Below, in pieces: positions 1-11,540 of a stretch of DNA of 64,000 bases. Made by a program: the position numbers and the translations under genes. The stretch is from Chondrus crispus. Taxonomy: Eukaryota; Rhodophyta; Florideophyceae; Gigartinales; Gigartinaceae. Position 1 is the stretch's first letter. Every line of letters begins with the position of its first letter. Under the pieces are notes generated by a model. It was given only the letters and a program-made list of their open reading frames with translations, was not told where the DNA came from and searched no databases. Location of the stretch: NCBI RefSeq assembly GCF_000350225.1, contig NW_005178978.1, positions 1 through 64,000 of the forward strand. Direction: 5' to 3'.

Positions 1-1220
1 ATAAGGTCCTGTAGCGACTTGTGCCAGCTTGTGTTTCGGTTCGCTAGCCGTGCCCTGCTCCTTCCGAAGGAACACGTAGGACCCCGGTGGGATCTCATAT
101 TGCGGCTTGCGAAGGCGTGCGTCGAAATTTCGCTTGTACCGGGCTTGTTCCTTTCGCAAACTCCTATCGGCGCCTCGCATTAGGCTCTCTAACCACGACT
201 GCCATTTCAGGTAGTATGCTCGTGACGAGCTAAAGTTCTCCAAAGTTGGTTGCGCTTGTAACGCAATGCTTCTCGGCGCCTGAGCTAACACCAGCTCGAA
301 GGGCGCAATGTTCGCAGTGCGATGAACTTGTGTGTCGTATGCGAACGTCACAGCGTCGCTAAATAAGTCCCAGTCCTTGGGATGCTCTCCAACATATTTT
401 CGCAACGCGGAAGTCAGCGTGCGGTTAAACCTCTCAACTTGGCCGTTGGCTTGCGGGTGGTACGTAGTCGTGAACACATTGCGTATTCCAAGAATTTGGC
501 ATACATTCTGAAAGAACCGGGCCGTGAACTGTGTTCCATTGTCGGAAAGCAGCTTGACCGGCGGTCCGTACATGAATACCCAATGGTAAACGAAGGCTTG
601 TGCGATGTGCGCAGCTGATATCTTCTTCAACGGTACGGTTCGTACCAGTTTCGAATATCGATCGCTGATCACGAGAATATACCGATTTTCTCGTTTAGTT
701 GTAATTAGCTCGCCGAGGATGTCGATGGCGACAAACTCCAGCGCAGCTTTGGGCGTGAACAGCTTCATTTCCTTCGTGTTCCTTCTTAACTTCACCCTTT
801 CCCGCGCACATGCGGCGCAATTCTTCGCGACTGCGTAGCAGTCTAGGGCCATCGTAGGCCAACAAAAATATCTTCTCAATGTCTTGTAAAGTTTCCTGCC
901 TCCCGGGTGGCCTGCCAATTTTGTGTAGTGGCTCAACCCTAGGACGCGGTCCCTTAACGATTGTGGTATCACCACCTGTACAAACTCCGCGGCAGTACGG
1001 CAGAGAGTTCCTTCGACTTCCTCGGTCTCCGTGCTGAACGTTCTCACCTTTCCGGCGTCCATTTCTTCCTTGATGCGGTTGCAGAAGGGGTCGACGGCTT
1101 GCTCGCGAATGAGCTCCTCCGGAGTGACAGCTTGGAATTGATCGAGGCGCTCGGGGGCGGTCCCCCCCTCAAGAGCGAGGATGTCATCTAACGCGTCAAA
1201 CCGTCCTCGTCCTCCACCGT
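1..1220 (-). pseudogene. Integrase of element A, cut by the window edge
   Basis: The minus strand reads as a retroviral-type integrase. A zinc-binding CxxC (NCAACARERVK) lies near 800-820. The catalytic core shows AIDILGEL near 725, LLSDNGTQF near 540 and YHPQANGQVERFNR near 425-460, which supply the D, D and E residues. The frame is open from about 1215 to base 1. It is joined to the upstream pol frame by a one-base frameshift near 1205-1215, after a TAA at 1266-1268. The C-terminal domain is only partly present, so a chromodomain cannot be judged. The function would be insertion of element cDNA into the host genome; this copy is probably inactive because of the upstream lesions. Confidence 0.85.
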
Positions 1221-1265
1221 TCTCTCGGCCGGTTCGGCCATAAAGCATGGAATTTCGTCGTCGAT

Positions 1266-3950
1266 TTAGTCGACGGTTTCTCCTGCGGTCCGTAATCTTG
1301 ACAGGGCATCGGCTTGGCTGTTAGCCTTGCCCTTCTTGTACTTGATCTCGAAATCAAATTCCGAGAGGCGGAGCCTCCATCGGATTAATCTCCCGCTGGG
1401 GTCGGTTACGTTCATCAACCACCTCAATGAGGCATGGTCGGTATGCACAATGAAGTGCTCGCCATATAGATATGGTCTTAAAGTCTGTACGGCCCAAATT
1501 ACGGCGAGGCATTCTTTCTCTGATACAGAATAGTTTCTCTCGGCTGCGGCTAACGTTCTTGAAAAGAACCCGATGGGTTTGCGTTGCGCATCCGGGTGTG
1601 TTTGGAATAATGCAGCGCCGATTTGATAGTCGCTTGCATCGGTATCTACCGAGTAGGGTAGGTTCTTCTTCGGCAGCGCCAACACCGGTGGCGCCAAGAT
1701 AGCGTCCTTGAGCTTATGAAAAGCTCTTTCGCACGGTTCGTCGAATCCTTCCAACTGGACTGGTTGTCCCTTCTTCAACAGTTGATTGAGCGGATGCACG
1801 ATTTTCGCATAATGCGGAACGAATCTGCGGTAGACATTACAAAGTCCCAAAAAGCTCCTGAGCTGGGTCTGCGTTTGAGGGTACCTCACTTGTTCCACTG
1901 CGACGGTTTGCGCAGCCTCCACTTCCAATGTACCTGGCCGAACGACATGGCCCAGGTACTTGATCTTTTCGACGAAAAATTCACACTTGCGAAGCTTGAG
2001 CTTCACACCTGCCTTCTCCAATACAGAAAGTATTTCATCCACGTGCACGATGTGCTCCTCCCACGACTTGCTAAAAATTATTATGTCGTCCAGATACACC
2101 AAACAGCACTTCCAACGGAACGGAGAGAGCAGGATATCCATTGCTCTCTGAAACGTCGCTGGCGCGTTAGTTAGCCCGAAGGGCATTCTTGAGAAGCGAT
2201 ACAGTCCTGAGTGACACGAAAATGCGGTCTTGTCGCGGTCGCGCTCAGGGATAGGCATCTGCCAATATCCCGAGATCGCTTCCAACGCGGAGAAAACCTT
2301 GGTGTCACCAAGCGAGTCCAAGCACTCATCCATGCGCGGTAAAGGATACGTGTCCTTTACCGTTACCGCGTTTAACCGACGATAGTCTAGGCAAAAGCGC
2401 ATCGATCCGTCCGGCTTCGGCACTAATAAAACGGGCGACGCCCATTCTGACTGCGCCGGTTCGATGACTCCTGCTTCTAACATCTTCTGTGCTTCTGCGT
2501 CCTCGACCTCCAGAGCCTTTGGACCGGCTCGGTAGGGAGCTTATGCAATTGGCCTTGTATCCGGGGCCAGTTCAATCCGGTGGACCGTGGTGTTGATCTC
2601 ACCGAGGGTCCCATCCCACATGCAGGAATACTTTTTCAACATTCGACGGAATCTTTCGCGCAGCCGGTCCGGCACGTGGCTCAGGTCGAGTTCCTCCACG
2701 TCCGGCGGGGGAGGCTCAATCCGCCGCTCCGGCTTCGTAGTTGCCGTCGCGGAGAGCCTTTCCTCCCGCTCTCCTTGCTGTTGCTCGCGGTCTTGATCCG
2801 ACGGTTCGCATCTTGTCTCGCCCGTAGGCGTCTTGGTGGAATTAGGAAAATTTTCCTTCTTCCTTTCTTGAATTCCGAGAACTTCACCAATGGTGGTTTT
2901 GCTCTCGAGCGCGGCTCTCGGGTGCGGTAATAATTCTGCCACCACTTGGCCTTTTTGCACCCTGACAGGGTACGTCCTAAAATTGGCAACGAGTAAACGA
3001 AATGGCCGGTCAGGCTCGACCTGAACAACACCATTTCTGCACGTCAGCCCGTGCCTTTCGTACAACGACGAGTACAGCTGAACCACAACCAAGCCCGCCC
3101 TCTTGGAGGTGCATTCCACGACGCGTTGCGTACCCGGCTCGATAGTCGTGGCTCTTGCCACTTTTTCCTTAGGGGAAATTCGCTCCACTTTTCCATCATT
3201 CTCGTCCTCGCCCGGGACGAGATTCTTCTTCCCTTTTCTCGTCGAGAACCGTCTAACTATCGGAACCTCCGAGAAATCCGCCAACTCAACCGTTTTCTTC
3301 CTTGGATAAATGGCTTCCACAAACCGGTCACAGTAGTCCGCGCCTAGAATTAGCGGGACTGCTAGTTTTTCGCATACAATAAACTCGGCTGCGGCCACAA
3401 ATTTTCCAAGCCTCACAGGCATTCTAATCGTTCCGAGAGTCCGGAGTGGCCTATTGTTTGCGTCGCCAATGTCTTGGGTCGGTCCGTAGGACACTAGAGA
3501 TTCCATTCCAGCCGGGAGTTCCGATTTTCGCACAATGTTTGGTCCCGCACCGGTGTCTAATACAGACAACACCCGGCTCATCAATCCGATTGTGGGTCCA
3601 ATGTCCGCGTAAACTTTGTAGTTTTTTCGCGCAAGATCCAAAATTTTCTCGGGACACTACCTTCGCTTGACCCTGTACCAGGGTCTTTGAACTTCTTCCA
3701 GCGGATGATCTCGGGCTCGGCTCAAAATTTTCTTGACTTGAGCTGGCCCTTTGGGCTTATCCACCAATCCAACAACCTCCTCCTCGAGGCCTGATTTTTC
3801 ATTTAGAGACGGGGAACGGGGCCGAGCCTCGGGCACAGTACGTCGACCCTGTGCCTCTCGCGACTCATGCGAGATTCCCCTCTCTAGTTTTCCTGCCGCT
3901 GCGGGATCCTTCTCACACCCGACGGCGCGGGCCCCGCGGCGGGCCCTCTG
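1266..3950 (-). pseudogene. Pol of element A: aspartic protease, reverse transcriptase, RNase H
   Basis: One minus-strand frame carries a retropepsin motif (VLDTGAGPN, near 3530-3560), then reverse transcriptase with FCLDYRRLN, SRMPFGLTNAPATF and the catalytic YLDDIIIF (near 2085). RNase H follows with VDTDASDYQIGAAL near 1640 and HTDHASLRWL near 1430. The frame is broken by TAG at 3657-3659 and TAA at 2541-2543, and it closes with TAA at 1266. The TAA at 2541 falls where element C reads Gln in the aligned IYQAPYRAGP motif, so it looks like a CAA-to-TAA change. Pol is in a different frame from gag, as expected for programmed frameshifting or later decay. Domain identity is secure; activity is unlikely. 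Confidence 0.9.
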
Positions 3951-5426
3951 AAGGGTTGGTTCGACCTCGGCGTTGAAGCGCTCGGTGTGCTCGCCGTCTG
4001 CGAATCGAACCAATTCTTGACCTTCAGGTAACTCGTCGATGGTATCCCTAACCTCTCCATCGGAGACAACGCCTCGTAATTTTCCAAAACTCGGTGCATT
4101 TCCCGGAGGGAAAGAATGCACGTTCGCGCGGCGTGCCGCTTTTCGTAACAATGATAGCACACCAGTCCGTGCGTCTTGACTGGATATTGCGGCCTAGGCC
4201 CTCCACGGGCCGGCGGCCCTCCTTGACGTTGCGGCCTTCCCATCCAGACTGGCCTTCGAAACGTCGTACCCTTGTCTTCCATCGGAATGCGCGGCACAGG
4301 CGTGTGGCCGCGCCCCCGAAAGATCATCACGGGATCCGCGGGCTCTGAAAACGACTCCGTCGTGTATGCGGGCGTCGGTAAAGTTGACGACCCGCTTGCC
4401 CCGTAGTCCTCGTGTCCATAGCCCTCCGACGGCTCAATGAGCTCGCCTTTGGCTACCAACGCGCCCTCGTAGTGATTTTCGCTACTCCCGTGCGCACCGC
4501 GCTCATCGGACGCGGAAATTGACTCGGCTAAATGGACGGCGACCTGACTTTTGCGACCGCTATAAGAAGCCCTCGGCTTCTTACCTGCCCTGATCGTCGA
4601 CGGCGTCTGGATCGTGACCTTCTTGGTCTTCTTGTCCTTAGCGCGGCTCGCCGAGCCATGCGCCTTCGCGTAATTAAATAGTCTCAAAAACGAAACGTCT
4701 CGATTGTCTTGCCGGTATTGAGATACCATCGGCTTGATACTCGAATCGAGTCCTTCAATAAACATCGTCATTTGTTCTTCCGTCGAATATACGTTTCCAC
4801 ATCGATTGCTCGCGTCCGTCAGACGGATATAAAATTCCATCTCGTCTTCAGACGGTCTTTGCTGAACCTCTCGCAATGCGAGTACGGCTTTACGGATCGC
4901 CTCGTCGGTTGCAAAACTCCTCAACAACCACTGTACGGCCTCCGGCCAAACGGATACCTTTCCGTGGTGGGACCCGGCCGTCTGAGACACCGAAGTGTAC
5001 TGCCTCAAGGCGATGCCGCTTAGAAATTCGGGCAACAAGCGGACCGCTTGCCCCTCGTTCATTTCTTGAGTATCAAACTCTTGAACTAATTTTGCCAAAA
5101 AATCCAACACAAGGACCCCGTCCTCACCTGTGAACGTGTTGTCCTTCTTCACCTTAGGGGGAATATCTCTCCTGATTTTTCGCACGGCGGTCCGCCGGGA
5201 ACTTGACAAATATGTCTGCGGGTTCTGCAAGCGGTACGTTCGGTACGAAAGTAATTTCTTGAAGAGGTAGTTGGTCGGATTCAGCTCCTCCAACTCCTCC
5301 CATCGCGGCCCGCGTCGCGTTGCGACATCTTCGGGCTCCGCGTCCTTGTCTCTCTGCGAGGCGGACGAAGTGATTCCGCCCCGTCTGGACGTAATCTTCT
5401 TGCCCTGCGAAATTCCTTTTCCTTCC
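3884..5426 (-). pseudogene. Gag of element A, C-terminal part with CCHC zinc knuckle
   Basis: Minus-strand capsid and nucleocapsid part of gag. The capsid-like region has NPTNYLFKKLLSYRTYRL near 5230-5280 and a region rich in charged helices. A CCHC zinc knuckle (CYHCYEKRHAARTC) lies near 4110-4160 and would bind element RNA. An ATG at 5432-5434 exists only because the LTR of element B now abuts the gene, so it is not the real start. The natural N-terminal half is at 16194-16941. The frame is continuous between the two halves once B and one CTTCC copy are discounted, so this gag was open when B inserted. Confidence 0.88.
5422..5426. repeat. Target-site duplication (CTTCC), left copy of element B
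   Basis: CTTCC lies directly before the left LTR of element B and again directly after its right LTR at 16194-16198. A perfect 5-bp duplication is usual for Ty3/gypsy integration. It fixes both outer edges of B. Confidence 0.93.
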
Positions 5427-6059
5427 TGTAGCATAACCGCCGGCTACTGTACTATACATTAGATTTAGATCTAACGCTGTAAGGCATGGACCTTACAGCG
5501 TGCGCGCGAGCATATCTTACAGCGCGCGCGCACCAACACGTGTATCCCACGTGTAGCACACGTATGCTGTCAGCCCCGACGGCTGACAGCGTTACAGTGC
5601 GGGCCGGCCCGCACTGTATACAGTAAGCCGACTACAGTACAGTCCGTACTGTACTGTAGACGGTAAATTAACTTGTACAATAAATATAGGGAGCGACCAC
5701 CGGCGGGGAGGGCTCGGACAGGCAACCCTCCACCGACGGTCGACCACCCAGCTTACTCTACTCACACCGCCGTTCCGCGAGTAGTTACCACCGAGCGGGT
5801 AGTGGACGCACGCGACACCGCGGCGAGCTGCGATCCGCCTCCGCCCGTCAGTACTGGATCGTCAACCGGTACTGCTCCGGGGCGTCCAGGCGTCGATCCG
5901 CTTGCCTACGCGCGCGTCCCCGCCGACCACGCTCTACCACCCGCTACCGGCTCGCTTCCGGTGGCGTTGGTTGGTTCAAGACCCTCGGTACGCCGATCCG
6001 GGGTCCTCCGCGAACATCGCAAACACCCCCTCCGCCGGGTGTGGGGTGTTCATGCGACA
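5427..6059 (+). repeat. 5' LTR of element B (633 bp)
   Basis: Begins TGTAGCATAACC and ends GCGACA. It matches 15555-16193 almost base for base; the right copy has 6 extra bases near its position 50. The first third is a run of inverted repeats (5475-5659), likely in U3. A TATA/polyA-like ACAATAAATATAGG lies near 5676-5690. Confidence 0.93.
5475..5659. promoter_or_regulatory. Array of perfect inverted repeats in the LTR of element B
   Basis: Consecutive palindromes: arms 5475-5484/5491-5500; GC-alternating arms near 5501-5532; CACGTG-type repeats near 5538-5562; arms 5566-5575/5581-5590 (GCTGTCAGCC); a loopless 26-bp palindrome at 5593-5618; and 12-bp arms at 5632-5643/5648-5659 (CTACAGTACAGT). 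The same array is in the right LTR. The U3 position makes transcription-factor sites or RNA hairpins possible; this role is inference. Confidence 0.6.
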
Positions 6060-6060
6060 C

Positions 6061-6079
6061 TGGTCTCCCGACCTAGAAG
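6061..6079 (+). promoter_or_regulatory. Primer binding site of element B
   Basis: TGGTCTCCCGACCTAGAAG starts one base after the LTR and opens with TGG, the complement of a tRNA CCA end. Element A has the same 13-base core after its LTR. I did not identify the matching tRNA. Confidence 0.7.
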
Positions 6080-6136
6080 ACCTTCAAGATCACGCCGAGA
6101 AGGTTTTCCTTTACCTCCGCGTCCGTATGCGTTGAG

Positions 6137-8694
6137 ATGAGCGCCGAGTACCCGACCTCAATGCGATCCGAGCCCGCGGATGTGCAAGAGGCCGCGCTAC
6201 GCGTCCAAGTGGGCGACGGCGACGCAGGTCCTCGGGACCGCGAACCGTCGCCCGACCTCTCCGAAGGACGCGCTGGCGCGATGTACGATCGCATCGCCGA
6301 GTACATCGAGGATGTCCGGACATCTCTCCATATCGACGTCTCCGACAGCGTCTACGCCCGCTGTATGGAGGAGTTGCGCTCCCTCCGCGAAGGAAGGTTC
6401 GAGCGCGTAACTCAGTCCTTGGAGAACCTGCGCGCGCTCGTCGACCAGCTACACGCCCGTTTGGCGCTGGTCGAGGACGCGCGCATTGATTCCCCGCCGT
6501 AGAGGTTGCGGGTCGACCCGCGAGTGCAAACTCCGGGGTTCGACGAGACCCGCAACCCTTCCCATCTGCCGAACAGATGGGAGCGTTTGCGCACATGGCG
6601 GCGGAACTTAACTCAACGCGGCGCCGTGCCCGTGAGATGGAACAGTCCTCGGCCGAGAGGCCGCCCGGAGCCCCCTCGAATGGGCCCGGTGCCACTGTTC
6701 CTCCGGGCGCGTCCGGATCGCAAGAGTGGCCCCCGGCTGGTGCCGTCACCAGCCGGAGGGTGGAGGACATCAAGCCGACGGCGGACGCGAACTTCGCGTC
6801 CGAGACTCAAGCCCTGCCGCATGTCCCCGGAAGCATGCGGCAGTCACGATGGGTACCGACCGAACTCGACCAGGGCCGTGGAGGAGTCGCCCGCGGATCA
6901 GGGGAACCGATTCTCCCCTTCGATCCTCGCTGGGGCGGCTACCAGCCGGCGGATCTTACCGCACATCCCGGCCCCGTCGATGTCCGAACACTGCCCGTCA
7001 CTCCGTTCGGAACGTTGGGTCCCGCCGAACCCGGGGTAGAGCCCGTCCACACCATGATACAGGAGTTCAGCGCCGTCGCCAACTACCGGATGTATCGGTT
7101 GGACAACACCTCGAGGCTCGTTACCTCGGGTGACGCGGGACGGATCGCCAAGTACGTCCAACGCTGCCGTGGGCTCCGCCCCACGATGAAGAGCTTCGAA
7201 TGTACTGATGCGATTCAGTTGCTCCCGTTCCTGAAGGATATCCGGATAACCTTCAATGCCCAGCACCTGACCGAAGGTGTGGCAGTCCGTGTCTTCGCTC
7301 ACTTCCTCGAGCGAGACGCGAAGCGGTTGTATACGAGTTACACCATGCGCGGCCTCCGCGCCGGCCAGCTCCACGACGATACGAGCTGTTCTGGTCTCGT
7401 CAACCAATTTCTCAAACGCTACCTAACCGACGACGTCTTAGGGGAAGCGTTTGATGCTGTCGCGTCGGCGCGACAGCTTCCTCACGAAACCGAGAACACG
7501 TTCGCGGACCGGCTGGAATCCGCCGCGTTCTGATGCACGGCCGTGTTCTCAGAACAAGCCCTCGCGCACTACGTGCGCGGGTTGTACACTGCGACCCGGG
7601 CCGCAGTGGCAGAGACGATGCAAAGGTTGCCCGGACAACAGAAGACCGAAATCTCAACGATTCGCCGTATCGCAACGGCTGAGGGAACAACCTACGGCGC
7701 CCGCCGCGGATTGCCGCTGCCGGATCCGAAGCCGGCAGCGAAGGGAGTCCGAACTCCGAGGTCGCACGGAACAAGTTCGCCGGCGACCGCCCTCCACATT
7801 GGAGAAAATGAGTGGCAGGCTGACCCTGTCCTCATTACGCAAGGCTTCGACCGCGCAGGAGGGCGACCTCCAACGCCAGCTTCCACGGGATCGACCGGAA
7901 GCTACGCGAATGCGTTCGCACGCACGCCGAAAGCCACGGATGGTCCGAACCACAACATGGCAGAACTGGATATCTCCCGTCGAGAAGGGGATCGCGTACC
8001 GCCTTACGTGCCTCGACTCACCGACGAAGAGGCCCGCCACGCGGCGACGTTCGCGTCGACCGATGGTAGCGCGTACGTTTGTTGGCTGTGCCGGACGTAC
8101 GGCCACGCCATGTACGCGTGCCAGTTCCTGTCGCCTGAACAACGTCAGTTCACGGCGTACAGGAACTACCGCTATCAGATGGAGACGCGCCCCGGGATGC
8201 GCAATCTCATCCAGCAGTCTACGCGGGAAGACCGAGGCCCGCGGCGAGGAGACCCGAACGGATCGGGTGGGGGCGTCCGTTTCGCCCCTCGTGAAGGCGG
8301 GTACCGATACCCGGGAGCCGATCAAAGGGATCGACGTGACCCTCGTCGGATGGATACGCGATATCCCCGTGGAGATGGGCGAGGCGACCGGGGCCGACCC
8401 CCGTTGCCACAAGGGGTACAGAACGCCATCATGTACCTCCAAGATTGGGCTGGGGAGACGCACCCCCAGCCCACGGAAGGAGGCGGAGGAGAGCCCATTC
8501 TCTCCGCCCCTCGAATATTGCAACGGCCGGACGTTGCAATCCAAGACCACGAAGTATCCGATTACTTCGTAGAAGATGCCCAGTCGGGGTGGGGAAACCG
8601 TCCCCATCCGCGCAGCCAGGGGCCCGTCGACGCGCTAGCTAACGATAGCCAAGCGAATAGCACTGACAGCTCGGGTAGTTCGAAAACCCCGTAG
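6137..8694 (+). pseudogene. Gag of element B, broken by a frameshift and a stop
   Basis: An ATG at 6137 opens a 121-codon N-terminal part with a likely coiled coil (FERVTQSLENLRALVDQL) that stops at 6502. The capsid-like part continues in another frame (6577-7533), with FSAVANYRMYRLDNTSR resembling the gag of elements A and C. A single TGA at 7531-7533 interrupts it. The same frame then runs 7543-8694 and carries a CCHC zinc knuckle, CWLCRTYGHAMYAC, near 8080-8125. Gag would package element RNA. Gag ends at TAG 8692-8694 and the protease region follows in a different frame. Confidence 0.85.
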
Positions 8695-10125
8695 TGACGG
8701 TTACGTTCGCGCGGTCGCGTGAGCCGTCTTGTCACACCAACATAGACCCGTTACGATTCAACCCCGGCGGAGGAGGGGAATGTTTGCCGATAATATTCCC
8801 CTCGACTCCGCACGAGCGGACCGAAACTTCCGTAAGTCAGGTGCGGGAGGACAAAGGCGCCGAGGCCACCGAGAGCCCGGCACGCCTAGAGGAAGAAGGG
8901 ACCGTGGCCACCGTGAGCCACGTGCCAAATAAGGAGCGCATCGAACGCGCAGGCAGCCCGACCCACGTGTGTCCGGGGCGGCCAGAAGAAATCAAGTCGC
9001 GTACGGACGCCACTTGCCGCGAGGACGTTACCGACCGACGGACGCCCCGCGACCGAGGCAGAAGACCACGGAAGAGAAGCCGGAACCGACGCCGGCGGCC
9101 CAAGCGGAACGACCTGGCCGAGCCGTCGTCACCGAAGGTAGTCGACGGTGTCATCTGCTTGATGACATCGAAGATATACAACGTCCTCGGCTCGATGGCA
9201 ACCGAGGGGAACGCGTTCAAGCCTCATACCATTGCAGTCGATACCTGCTCGGGGTATAACTTGGTGAGGAAGGCCGACCTTCCTCCCGATTGGACGCGCT
9301 ACGTCGTACGCGACGCACGCCTGCCACGGGTGGCAGGCGCGAACAGTAACCCGCTCAAGCTGACTGCGGTCGTGCAGCTGGTCGTCCGACTGCGGAACAC
9401 GACGTTCCGCATTCCGTTCGTGGTCGCCGACCAGCTCGCCGTGCCCGTCCTCCTGGGCACGGCGTTCATCGCGCACGTTCGAAGTATCGACATCGATGCG
9501 CAGAGGCTCGAGCTCCGACAAGGTGGCTCCGTCGCCATTGTCGATGGGAAGGGGGAGCCGTCTCCCCCAACCAGGCGCCACGGTCGCCAGTCAAGTCGGG
9601 CCGACGTACGCGAAGAAGCCCCACAGCCGATCCGTGTCGCCCGATGGGTCACGATCCCCGCGATGTCGCAAGCACGGATACGCGTCACTACCGCGGAAAG
9701 CGCCCTCGTCTTCTTGGAACCCAAGCCGTCACTCTAACGTCGACAAGGAGTGAGGCTCACGAACGGTGTAGCTGAGGTCTTACCGAACCAGACCTTCGAC
9801 GTGATCGTGGCGAATTTCTCGAGCCAAGCGAGGAAGCTCCCAAAGCGCACCGTCGTCGGTTACGCGAAGCGCAATCCGCTGGCGATCCTGACGCCCGAGC
9901 GCCGAGTCGGGGGGCAGATCGCACACGCGCTGCATCTCGCCGACTGGGACGTGCAAGCCGGGAGAGGGGGAGCTGGCCGACCAAGCTCCCCGGAAAATAA
10001 GACCGCCGAGGGATGTCACGCCGGCCCCGGCGATCAGCCGGCGGGGTGCCCATCATCGACGGGAAGGCACCGCGCGAGTCACAAATAAGGATCCCGAAAA
10101 TTCGCCGACGAATTGGGAAAAAGAA
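8694..10125 (+). pseudogene. Protease region of element B
   Basis: Plus-strand frame with a basic N-terminal stretch and a retropepsin-like domain. The active-site region reads AVDTCSGYNLVR near 9235-9270, that is DTCSG where A and C have DTGAG and DSGAG; the G-to-C change is unusual and may lower activity. ADQLAVPVLLGTAFI near 9425-9470 matches the second conserved half of these proteases. A single TAA at 9735-9737 interrupts the frame, which continues to 10088. RT is in another frame from 10126. Confidence 0.75.
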
Positions 10126-11540
10126 ATGGACTTGTCATACATTGACGATGAAAAGCTCCGCGCACGGGTACTCGACATGCTCCGTAAGCATTCGAGTCTG
10201 TGGAGCGGTGCGCTCGGTACGATACGAGCAACGGAGCACCGCATACCACTCGAGGCGGGGACGAAACCGATTCGTTCTATGCCATACCGAAAGGGGCCCG
10301 CCATGCGTGAGATGGTTGCTAAAGAAGTCAACAAGATGTTGAACGCCGGAGTTATCGAACCCGCGAGCACCGAGTGGGCTTCGCCGGTGGTGCTCGTCCC
10401 GAAGAAAGACGGCTCCCTTCGGTTTTGCGTTGACTACAGACGCCTCAACGCAAAGACGGCAGCGGATTCGTATCCGCTGCCCCGGATGGACGACTGCATC
10501 GATTCGTTGGGGGATGCAGCCGTCTTCACTACGCTCGACTGCAATTCAGGCTACTGGCAAATCCCGGTTGCGCCGGAGGACCGGGATAAGACCACATTCA
10601 CCACGCATATGGGTACGTTCCGCCATTTGCGTATGCCGTTCGGACTGAAAGGGGCACCGGCCACCTTCCAACGTGCATTGGAAATCATCTTGTCCGGCGT
10701 AAGATGGCAGATATGTCTCGTATACCTCGACGACGTCATAGTTTTTTCCCGAACGCACGAGGAGCACGACGAACACCTCGACACTGTCTTGAGCTTGTTG
10801 AGGACCGCCGGTATATCCCTCAAGCTCAAGAAGTGCAGCTTCTTCCGTCCGAAGGTGCATTACCTGGGGCACGTGATATCCCCAGGTAAGCTCAGCGTGG
10901 CCGACACGGCGGCCGACGCCTTCAAGACGTTCAAGTTCCCGAGGACGCTTACGCAGGTGTGCTCGTTCCTCGGGGCGTGCAACGTCTACCGCCGTTTCGT
11001 CAAGGGATTTGCGAAGATAGCTCGACCGCTAACCGACATGACCCGCAAGGACGCCGACCCCGACTTCGATAATCCGACGGAGGCCCAGCTTCAAGCGTTC
11101 GAGAACCTCAAGGCAAGGATGATCGCTCCGCCGATACTTGCGCTTCCGCGGTACGGTCGGCCGTACATGCTCGATACCGATGCAAGTGCGTACCAACTCG
11201 GGTGTACGCTGCTGCAAGAACACGACGAAGCCGACGACTGGCGTCCCGTCGGATATTGGTCGTATTCGTTAAACGACAGCGAACGCAACTACAGCGCTAC
11301 AGAACGCGAGTGCTTCGGTGTAGTGTGGGCCGTCCGCACGCTACGCCCGTACGTCAGGGCACGAAGTTCACTGTCCGAACGGATCACGACGCACTGAGGT
11401 GGCTCATGTCCCTGACCGAGAGCTCCGGAAGACTCACCCGGTGGCGGCTACGTCTGGCTGAATACGATTTCACCATTCAGTACCGCCCCGGGCGCGTGCA
11501 CCAGGTCCCCGACGCCCTGTCACGCCTCGTATCACCGAGG
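10126..11540 (+). pseudogene. Reverse transcriptase and RNase H of element B
   Basis: RT motifs in order are GVIEPASTEWASPVVLVPKK, FCVDYRRLN, LRMPFGLKGAPATF and the catalytic YLDDVIVF near 10720-10745. RNase H follows with LDTDASAYQLGCTL near 11170-11215 and RTDHDALRWL near 11375. A one-base deletion near 11357 shifts the frame inside RNase H, so the rest is read in the frame used by integrase. The protein would copy element RNA into DNA and remove the RNA strand. RT itself looks complete. Confidence 0.9.

Larger units (their letters stand above)
1..5426 (-). mobile_element. Ty3/gypsy element A, downstream part (gag C-terminal half and pol)
   Basis: Minus-strand LTR retrotransposon. From right to left it holds the C-terminal part of gag, then protease, reverse transcriptase, RNase H and integrase, the Ty3/gypsy order (integrase after RNase H). 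The left end and 3' LTR lie outside the window. Its upstream part (gag start, leader, 5' LTR) is at 16194-18090, because element B is inserted in its gag gene. Stops and a frameshift show that it is no longer autonomous. Confidence 0.9.

Noticed and set aside
7654-8607. 317-codon minus-strand ORF opposite gag of B
   Set aside because: A shadow frame: the plus strand holds the zinc knuckle and capsid-like sequence, and this frame is Arg/Ser-rich with no motif.
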